Positions 1 to 6,472 of a stretch of 9,570 nucleotides of DNA are shown piece by piece. Both the position numbers and the translations under genes were made by a program. Under the pieces are notes generated by a model. It saw nothing but the letters and a program-made list of their open reading frames with translations, was not told where the DNA came from and did no database searches. The DNA comes from Deltaproteobacteria bacterium (GTDB taxonomy: Bacteria > Myxococcota > Polyangia > Haliangiales > Haliangiaceae). The first letter of the stretch is position 1. Every line of letters begins with the position of its first letter. The stretch spans positions 1-9,570 of the forward strand of contig JAGSPR010000265.1 in NCBI GenBank assembly GCA_018262455.1, in the 5' to 3' direction.

Positions 1-18
1 TGCAAGTGGAAGTCACTG

Positions 19-42
19 GTGCAAGCGCAGGTGCAGGTGCAA
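19..42. repeat. short imperfect hexamer repeat downstream of the HEAT gene
   Basis: Four back-to-back hexamers read GTGCAA, GCGCAG, GTGCAG, GTGCAA, with a further partial TGCAA at the window edge. The block lies in the 66 bases beyond the stop codon of the HEAT-repeat gene. Part of it (25-29 with 43-47) can pair as a 5-base stem with a 13-base loop, but no T-run follows, so I do not call a terminator. No gene is visible in 1-66. The repeat is seen directly; any function is unknown. Confidence 0.45.
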
Positions 43-66
43 TGCGCGTTCGCGGCCCCAGGCGCC

Positions 67-1881
67 CTAGTCCTCGACGTGGCCGGTGAGCTTCAGCTTG
101 TTCTTCGCCGACTTCGCGAGCTTGCTACGCGGGCGCTCCTCGATGATGCCCTGGAGGAGCTCGGCTCCGAGCTCCTCGTTCGAGCCGTCGCCAGACTCGA
201 TCAACCGAAAGCCGAGGGCGTAGATCGCCTCGTCGGAGACGTCCTTCTCTCGGTTGAGCTGCTTGGCCACCGGGAAGCCCTTCGCGGCGAGCCGCGAGAA
301 CTGGTCGAACACGGGATCGTCGGCGCGCGTCGAGCGGATCATTCCCTCGCCCGCGGCCTCGAGCGAGAGCACCGCGAGGAAGAACCGCTGGTCGTCATCG
401 ATCGCCGCGTCGAGATCGGCGTGCGATCGGAGCAACGGCTTGAGGCTGCCGAACGCCTCGACGGGCTTGCCGGACTTGCGGAGGCGCCGGGCGCGCTCGA
501 ACAGCAGCTCGACGTGCTTGTCAGGCGCGACGTCGGCGACGAGCTCGGCGAGCACGCGTTCGAGGACGATCTGATCCGCCGTGGCCTTGCCCTTGTTGTG
601 GAGCTCGACGTAGTGGCGGACCTGCTCCACGAGCTCGTCGATCGCCTGGTTCGAGACATGGCCGCGATGCGAGCGCAGCACACCCGCGTAGCGGCGCGCG
701 ACCTGCTCGTCCTTGGCCGCGAGCAGCGCACGGGTGAGCGGCAGCACGGCCTCGGGTGCCTTCGATAGCCCGCGTGCGGCGGCATCGCGCGCCGTCGGAT
801 CGTCGCCGCCGAGCGCCTCGATCAGCGCCTTGACCGCGGAGGCGCCGCCGCCGGCGGGGAGCCGCTCCATCGCGAGCTTCTGCGCCGCCGGGTTCTTCGA
901 CTTCGCCAGCCCGGCGAAGGTCTTCGCGAGCGACTCGGGAATCCGCGCGCCCCGCAAGGTATCGACGGCCGACTGGGCGACCGCGAGGTCGTCGCTGTCG
1001 GCGTACTCGACGAGCGCCTCGATGACCTTCTCGGTGCCGCGGGCCTCGCTCTGGGCCACGATGCGGCGCAGCCCGGCGATCGCGGCGAGCCGGATCGGGC
1101 GCGGCTCCTCGGGATCGGCGTACTTGAGCAGCAGGGATTGGGTAGCGGGGCGCGCGAGGTAGCCGATCAGGCGGAGCAGGCTGCCGAGCTTGGCCATGCC
1201 GTGCGCGACCTCGGGATCGCGGAGTGGGTCCGCCGTCACCGCGTGACCGTTGGCGCCCTTCGGCGGCTTCTTCGCATGGGCCTTGGCGGTCTTGGCGGCG
1301 AGCTCGGCGGCCTTCTGCGCCTTGCTCCACACCTTCGCGAGCTCCTTGTTGGCAAGACTCGCGCGCGCGATCGCGCTCTTCTCGATCACGTTCGCGAGCT
1401 TGTCGTTGCCGTGGTCGAGCTCGGCACGCACGAGCTGCAGGGCCTGCTCGCCGAACTCCTCGTCGGCGAGCTGGTCGAGCACGGCCTCGATCGCGGGCTG
1501 CGTGCTGCGCCGGAGCAGCAGCTGCGCCATCACCCGGCGGGCGGACACCGGCCCCGCACCGACCTCCTTGCGGAGCGTGCCCTCGGCGGCAGCGCCCTGC
1601 TGCGCGAGGACCTGGGCGGCGCGCTCCGCGAGCGTGTCGTCATCGCCGCGGAGCAGCGGGACCAGGTTCCCGGCGATCCCGCTCGCGCCCATGTCGGCGA
1701 GACCCTCGAGCGCGATCCGGCGCACGCCCACGTCGTGATCGGCGAGCCGCTCGGTCAGCGCTGCCTCCACCGTCTTGTCGCCCTTGCCGACGACGGCGAG
1801 CACCGTGGCCGCCGCTGCCCGCAGGTCCACGCGGTCGGAGTCCAGCAGATCGATGACTGCGCCACCTAGATTCTTCGCCAT
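67..1881 (-). CDS. HEAT-repeat protein, cytoplasmic scaffold of unknown partner
   Basis: The 604-residue protein has no signal peptide or membrane segment, so it should be cytoplasmic. Residues 1-96 show three HEAT-like helical pairs (for example around 36-65, with DHDVGVRRIALEGLADMG). A second array covers about 245-406, with repeated D/N-x-x-x-R-x-x-A-x-x-x-L patterns at 258-275, 284-310, 316-342, 347-375 and 378-404. Residues 180-215 form an Ala/Lys-rich linker. The C-terminal third (about 435-600) is helical and TPR-like rather than HEAT. HEAT arrays usually act as protein-binding scaffolds; no catalytic motif is visible. The ATG at 1881 is preceded by a G-run (1888-1892) six bases upstream that may serve as ribosome binding site. 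It starts 45 bases after the stop of the small membrane-protein gene on the same strand and is probably the last gene of the ABC operon. A phycocyanobilin-lyase-type HEAT enzyme is conceivable but nothing supports it. Confidence 0.88.
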   Translation of the reverse strand: MAKNLGGAVIDLLDSDRVDLRAAAATVLAVVGKGDKTVEAALTERLADHDVGVRRIALEGLADMGASGIAGNLVPLLRGDDDTLAERAAQVLAQQGAAAEGTLRKEVGAGPVSARRVMAQLLLRRSTQPAIEAVLDQLADEEFGEQALQLVRAELDHGNDKLANVIEKSAIARASLANKELAKVWSKAQKAAELAAKTAKAHAKKPPKGANGHAVTADPLRDPEVAHGMAKLGSLLRLIGYLARPATQSLLLKYADPEEPRPIRLAAIAGLRRIVAQSEARGTEKVIEALVEYADSDDLAVAQSAVDTLRGARIPESLAKTFAGLAKSKNPAAQKLAMERLPAGGGASAVKALIEALGGDDPTARDAAARGLSKAPEAVLPLTRALLAAKDEQVARRYAGVLRSHRGHVSNQAIDELVEQVRHYVELHNKGKATADQIVLERVLAELVADVAPDKHVELLFERARRLRKSGKPVEAFGSLKPLLRSHADLDAAIDDDQRFFLAVLSLEAAGEGMIRSTRADDPVFDQFSRLAAKGFPVAKQLNREKDVSDEAIYALGFRLIESGDGSNEELGAELLQGIIEERPRSKLAKSAKNKLKLTGHVED

Positions 1882-1926
1882 CTTGCGCCCCCGGACATGT
1901 GTCTCGCCGCGGAAGGTACCGCAGGC

Positions 1927-2547
1927 TCAAACGCTGTAAAGCCCGACGACCCAGGCGGCGATGCCGGCCATCGTGATCAGTAACCCGAGCAGCGTGGGAC
2001 GAACCGCCAGCTTGCCCTTCGCGTCGACGCCGCGGCGAACCAACACGCCCAGCCCGAGGAGCCAGCCGGCGATCCCGGAGATCGCCAGGGCCGCCGCCGA
2101 GGTCGTCGGGCGCGGATCGCGTGCGAGCCGGTCCTGGTGCCAGGCCAGCCGCGCCGCCCGATCGTCGCCCGCGGCGAGCGCCCCGGCCGGATCGTCCGCC
2201 AGGAGCTGCGCGATCGCTGCGTTCGCCTCTGCGAGCTCGGCCTCGTGCGGGGTCCACAGACTGCGGGTCACGACGGCCGCGCTACGGATCGCCCGCCACG
2301 CGGTCAGGTTGTGGTCGTGCCGCGCGACCTCGACGAGTCGATCATAGGCCTCGTCGACGTGGGGGGCACCGGGCAGGTACCAGCGGGCGGCGCGCTCCCA
2401 CGCTGCGATCGCATCGTTGAGGCGCTGCTCCGTCATCGCCTGGTCTCCCTCGGCGAGCGCGGAGCGTCCCTCGAGCACGACCCGGATCGCGAGCGCGCCC
2501 AGCCCCGCGAGCACGATCGCCGCGATGGCGAGCAGGCGTCCTCTCAT
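1927..2547 (-). CDS. small membrane protein with TPR-like segment, ABC operon accessory
   Basis: I place the start at the ATG at 2545-2547, giving 206 residues. The open frame extends upstream to 2910, but that part lies antiphase inside the permease gene, whereas this ATG overlaps the permease stop as ATGA. The protein begins with a hydrophobic helix (about 4-22), which could be a signal anchor. A soluble helical region of about 125 residues follows; residues 26-60 resemble a TPR helix pair (AL-EGDQAMTEQRLNDAIAAWE). Two closely spaced hydrophobic helices lie near 152-171 and 184-203, joined by a basic loop (RRGVDAKGK). The likely topology is a periplasmic helical domain tethered at both ends, but this is inferred. 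I do not recognise a named family. Its coupling to the permease gene argues that it is a component or partner of that transporter. Confidence 0.82.
   Translation of the reverse strand: MRGRLLAIAAIVLAGLGALAIRVVLEGRSALAEGDQAMTEQRLNDAIAAWERAARWYLPGAPHVDEAYDRLVEVARHDHNLTAWRAIRSAAVVTRSLWTPHEAELAEANAAIAQLLADDPAGALAAGDDRAARLAWHQDRLARDPRPTTSAAALAISGIAGWLLGLGVLVRRGVDAKGKLAVRPTLLGLLITMAGIAAWVVGLYSV
2544..2547 (-). other. ATGA stop/start overlap, permease to small membrane protein
   Basis: The TGA of the permease (2546-2544) shares bases with the ATG of the next gene (2547-2545). The Shine-Dalgarno-like sequence upstream is poor, so reinitiation by terminating ribosomes is the likely way this start is used. 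This overlap is the main reason for choosing the internal start of the downstream gene. Confidence 0.85.
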
Positions 2548-3328
2548 ACGAAGTCTCGGCGGTGGAACAGCAGGGCCGCCAGCCCGAGCAGGCCGACGAT
2601 CCATCCGAACCCGTGCAGTGCCGAGAGCCCGACATAGCCCCACGACACGAAGTCGCCGTGGACGCTGACCGTCACCCCATCGATCGTGCGGCCAGAGACC
2701 GAGAACAGATGGAGATCGGGGATGATCTGCAAGGCGACCTTCGAGGTCCACTTGATCGTCGACGACGCCGAGTGCGTGGCCGCCTCGAGATCCGGCGTGA
2801 CGCGCCCGATCACCCACAGCGCGAGCGCGAAGATCCCCGACAAGAACGGCGTCGAGAACGACGAGAAGAAGATCGCGATCGCCGCGACCGTCATCACCTC
2901 GAACCAGCACATCACGACGGCCTTGGCGATCGCGCTCGAGATCGGAATGTCCTGAAGCGCGAGCATGAACAGCATCGCGACGGCGAACAGCACGACGAGC
3001 ACGGTCAGCACGAGGGCCATGCCGACGTACTTGCCGATCACGAACTCCCAGCGCTCGATCGGCTTGGAGACGATCGCGTGGATCGTCCGGCGCTGGACCT
3101 CGGTGTAGAGCAGGAAGACGCCAAGGAAGATCGCGGTCAGCGAGCCGAACAGCGAGATCCCGGCGAGCCCGATGTCCTGGGTGACGCGGGCCTCCTCGTT
3201 CGTGGCCATCTGGCCGACCACGATCGTCATCAGGTTCGCCCCGACGACCAGGACCAGGATGCCGTAGAGCACCCGGATCCGTACCGCCTCGCGGAACGTG
3301 TTGAGGGCGATCGCCCAGATCCGCCCGA

Positions 3329-3332
<4 letters not shown>
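2544..3332 (-). CDS. ABC-2 type transporter permease (NosY-like, COG1277 style)
   Basis: The 262-residue membrane protein has about six hydrophobic helices (roughly 22-40, 56-77, 100-124, 137-158, 162-178 and 234-256). Its N-terminus, IWAIALNTFREAVRIRVLYG, is the amphipathic helix plus first membrane segment typical of this ABC-2 permease group. The cytoplasmic segment after helix 2, TEVQRRTIHAIVSKPIERWE (78-97), matches the usual E-x-x-x-(R)-T-I-x-x-x-x-(S/A)-K-P-x-x-R coupling region that contacts the ATPase. A soluble loop lies at about 179-232. Length is normal for a half-transporter, so a homodimer is expected. The ATG overlaps the ATPase stop, and GAGGG at 3339-3343, six bases upstream, is a good ribosome binding site. 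The substrate is not deducible; members of this group include exporters and envelope or enzyme-maturation transporters. Confidence 0.93.
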
Positions 3333-4291
<959 letters not shown>

Positions 4292-4334
4292 CGACGCAGG
4301 ATAACTCAGCTGCGGCCCGACGCCTCGTGCCCGC

Positions 4335-5081
4335 TCACCTGATCGCGTAGACGAACGTGACGGTCCCGCAGACCCTCACGTTGCGGCCCTTCGCGGCGTA
4401 CGGGCGGTACGTCCAGCCCCGAACGGCATCGACCAGTCGGTCGTCGAACGCGGCGTACCGGGTCGAGCTCATCACGTTGACGCTGCTCACTACGCCAGTT
4501 TCGGAGACGCAGACCTTCAGCACGCCCACGGACCGGTCCTTGCCGTCGCGCAGCATCTGGGTCTTGACGACGTCGGGCGGGTGGACCTGCGTGGTCCCTG
4601 ACGTGCGCATCATCGTCAGGACGTTCGGCGGCACCAGCGTGTCGGTGTCGACCGCCGGCTCGCGCCGGGGGGCCGGCGGGGTCGTGACGGGATCCTCGCC
4701 GCACGGCGGGGTCAGGCACTGACCGATGCTGGCGCTCCCCGATCCCGAGCCCGAGCCTTCGTCCGAACCCGAGCCGGAGCCGGAGCCGGAGGTCGGCACG
4801 GTCGTGACCGGCGGGAGGTCGCTGGCAGGCTTCACCTTCGGGGGCTGGATGACCTCGTGCACGATCCGGAGCGGCTTGGGCTGGAGCTTCGGGGTCGGCA
4901 GCGACACCGAGCCGCCAGACGATGCCGCCTGCGCGAGCACCGCGAGGGTGGATAGCGAGCGCCGGTCGGCGTCGAGCCGCTCGATGCGCCAGACCCCGGA
5001 GACGAACACCCCGATGCCGAGGGCGAGGTGCCCGGCGATCGAGCACGAGATGAACCAGAACCGACGAGACTTGGACGACAT
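4335..5081 (-). CDS. TonB-type C-terminal domain protein with Gly/Ser-rich periplasmic linker
   Basis: The 248-residue protein has the TonB/AgmX-like layout. It has a short basic N-terminus (KSRR), one membrane helix (about 8-31), a long periplasmic linker rich in Pro and in alternating Ser-Gly (98-116), and a C-terminal domain at about 183-247. That last domain shows the TonB pattern: VGVLKVCVSETGVVSSVNVM, then a D-x-x-(L/V)-V-D-A-V-R-x-W-x-Y-x-P-Y core (214-228), then VRVCGTVTFVYAI. Cys191 and Cys238 lie on strands that should be adjacent and may form a disulfide; Cys122 and Cys127 form another close pair. TonB proteins transmit proton-motive force to outer-membrane partners, but no ExbB/ExbD or receptor gene is in the window, so energy transduction is unproven. 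It is the first gene of the probable minus-strand operon. The start is an ATG at 5081 without a clear ribosome binding site. Confidence 0.87.
   Translation of the reverse strand: MSSKSRRFWFISCSIAGHLALGIGVFVSGVWRIERLDADRRSLSTLAVLAQAASSGGSVSLPTPKLQPKPLRIVHEVIQPPKVKPASDLPPVTTVPTSGSGSGSGSDEGSGSGSGSASIGQCLTPPCGEDPVTTPPAPRREPAVDTDTLVPPNVLTMMRTSGTTQVHPPDVVKTQMLRDGKDRSVGVLKVCVSETGVVSSVNVMSSTRYAAFDDRLVDAVRGWTYRPYAAKGRNVRVCGTVTFVYAIR
4734..4790 (-). repeat. hexanucleotide repeat encoding (Ser-Gly)n linker
   Basis: On the coding strand this is a run of GGCTCC/GGCTCG hexamers, interrupted once by codons for Asp-Glu. It encodes residues 98-116 of the TonB-like protein. Such in-frame hexamers can change length by slippage without breaking the frame. 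It replaces the Pro/Lys rod of classical TonB. Confidence 0.8.
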
Positions 5082-5172
5082 GGCCGTCGCAACGCGGGGT
5101 CTCGCGAGGGGATCTACGCGCGTGGCTCGCAGTCACTAACGCCCGCCGACCCGGCGTATCGTAGGTGTCCCA
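5082..5172. promoter_or_regulatory. divergent intergenic spacer, presumed promoters in both directions
   Basis: Ninety-one bases separate the start codons of the leftward TonB/ABC operon and the rightward permease gene, so promoters for both should lie here or just inside the genes. I find no convincing -35/-10 pair. The only symmetric element is the perfect 8-base palindrome CTCGCGAG at 5101-5108, too short to call an operator. TAGGTG at 5162-5167 is a plausible ribosome binding site for the GTG start at 5173. The role is inferred from gene geometry only. Confidence 0.4.
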
Positions 5173-6432
5173 GTGGTCGGGTCCCTTGTCGTCTTCAGCC
5201 TGACCTACCTGGTGATCGCCAGCCGGCAGCTGCGCTTCATCGGCCTCGATCGGCCCTCCGGGGCCATCGTGGGGGCGGTCGCGATGGTGGTCGTCGGTGG
5301 GCTGCCGATGGACCTGGCGCTCCACGCGATCGACCTCCACGTGATCGTGCTGCTGTTCGGGATCCTGCTGATCGCGGCCTACCTCCAGGAGGCGCAGTTC
5401 TTCCGGCTGACCGCGTACCTCGTGCTCGTCCGCGCCGGGTCCGCCCGCTCGCTGCTGTTCGGGCTGACCTTCATCGTCGGGGCGCTGTCGGCCGTGCTGC
5501 TCAACGACACGGTGTGCGTGCTGCTGACCCCGCTCGTCGTCGCGGTGGTGGTCGAGGCCCGGCTGCCGGCGCTGCCGTACCTGCTGGCGCTCGCGTCGGC
5601 GGCCAACGTCGGCGGGGTCGTGAGCTTCAGCGGCAACCCGCAGAACGTCATCGTCGGCGCTGCCGCGCACGGCACGCTCGGGTTCGGCCAGTACTTCGTG
5701 CTGACCCTGCCGGTCGGCGTGGCCTGCCTCGCCGCGAACGCGGCGCTGCTGCTCTGGATGTTCCGCGCGGTGCTCCCGAAGGGTCCACTCGTCCCGCGCG
5801 CGTTGCCTCGGCCCGCCGTCGATCGCGTGCTCGCGACCAAGGCGCTCGGCGCGCTCGCGCTGTTCGTCGCGCTGTCGATCGCCGGGGTCGCGCTCGATGG
5901 CGCGGCGATGTGCGGGGCGGCCGCGCTGCTCCTGACCGCACGCACGCCGCCCCGGCGGGTGTTCCTGGCCGTCGACTGGCAGCTGCTGGTGTTCTTCGCC
6001 GGGCTGTTCGTGGTGGTCGCGGGCGTCGCGCATGCGGGCGTGCTGGATCGCATGTTCGACGCGCTCGCGCCGATCATCGGCCGCGGCGATGTCACCGGCG
6101 ATCTCGTGTTCATCCTGCTCGTCGTCATCGCGTCCAACGTGGTGTCGAACGTCCCGCTCGTGATCGTGGCGGTGGCGTGGGTGCCGCGGATGGTCGATCC
6201 GACCTGGGGCTTCGTCATGCTGGCCGTCTCGTCGACCCTCGCCGGCAACCTCACCCTGTTCGGTAGCGTGGCTAACATCATTGTCATGGAGAGTGCCGGG
6301 CCGCGCGGCGAGATCGGGTTCTGGCGGTTCCTGCGCTACGGATCGATCCTCACGGTCGTCGATCTCGGAATCGCGTTCGTGATCCTCGGAACCGAGCGCG
6401 CCATCGGAATTCCTCGCTGGCTGGGCCTCTGA
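5173..6432 (+). CDS. ion-transporter-superfamily permease (SLC13/ArsB/CitMHS-like)
   Basis: The 419-residue polytopic inner-membrane protein has about 11 hydrophobic segments. It shows the two-fold Asn/Gly hairpin signatures of the ion transporter superfamily: LNDTVCVLLTPLV (110-122) followed by SFSGNPQNVIVG (151-162) in the first half, and SNVVSNVPLV (321-330) followed by STLAGNLTLFGSVANIIV (354-371) in the second. The inverted-repeat layout with a central loop (about 200-222) is normal for secondary carriers of this group. Candidate substrates are dicarboxylate, sulfate, citrate, arsenite or Na+/H+; the sequence does not decide. The GTG at 5173 is the first usable start because an in-frame TAA lies at 5137-5139, and TAGGTG five bases upstream can bind the ribosome. 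No arsR, arsC or other arsenic gene is nearby, so I do not call it ArsB. The lipoprotein gene follows 40 bases downstream and may be cotranscribed, though no functional link is evident. Confidence 0.9.
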   Translation: MVGSLVVFSLTYLVIASRQLRFIGLDRPSGAIVGAVAMVVVGGLPMDLALHAIDLHVIVLLFGILLIAAYLQEAQFFRLTAYLVLVRAGSARSLLFGLTFIVGALSAVLLNDTVCVLLTPLVVAVVVEARLPALPYLLALASAANVGGVVSFSGNPQNVIVGAAAHGTLGFGQYFVLTLPVGVACLAANAALLLWMFRAVLPKGPLVPRALPRPAVDRVLATKALGALALFVALSIAGVALDGAAMCGAAALLLTARTPPRRVFLAVDWQLLVFFAGLFVVVAGVAHAGVLDRMFDALAPIIGRGDVTGDLVFILLVVIASNVVSNVPLVIVAVAWVPRMVDPTWGFVMLAVSSTLAGNLTLFGSVANIIVMESAGPRGEIGFWRFLRYGSILTVVDLGIAFVILGTERAIGIPRWLGL

Positions 6433-6472
6433 GTCGCTGGAGGGTCGTGCTAGTTTCCGCGACGCTGGATGC

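Noticed and set aside
85..98. ABC ATPase Q-loop Glu instead of Gln (residue numbering of the 3329-4291 protein) as an inactivating change
   Set aside because: The positions given are protein residues 85-98. LPE at the Q-loop together with an SKGM signature is usual among ABC-2 exporter ATPases, and Walker A, Walker B Glu and H-loop His are intact.
2548..2910. N-terminal extension of the small membrane protein up to 2910
   Set aside because: It would overlap the permease gene by more than 350 bases and adds a shadow-like sequence. The ATG at 2547 in the ATGA overlap, followed at once by a hydrophobic helix, is the better start.
4295..4314. Hairpin between the TonB-like and ATPase genes as an attenuator or terminator
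   Set aside because: CGCAG/CTGCG is a 5-base stem with a 10-base loop and no T-run, well within chance for GC-rich DNA.
5173..6432. Arsenite pump (ArsB) as the specific call for the permease
   Set aside because: The signatures are shared across the ion transporter superfamily and there are no arsenic-resistance genes nearby, so only the broad family is stated.
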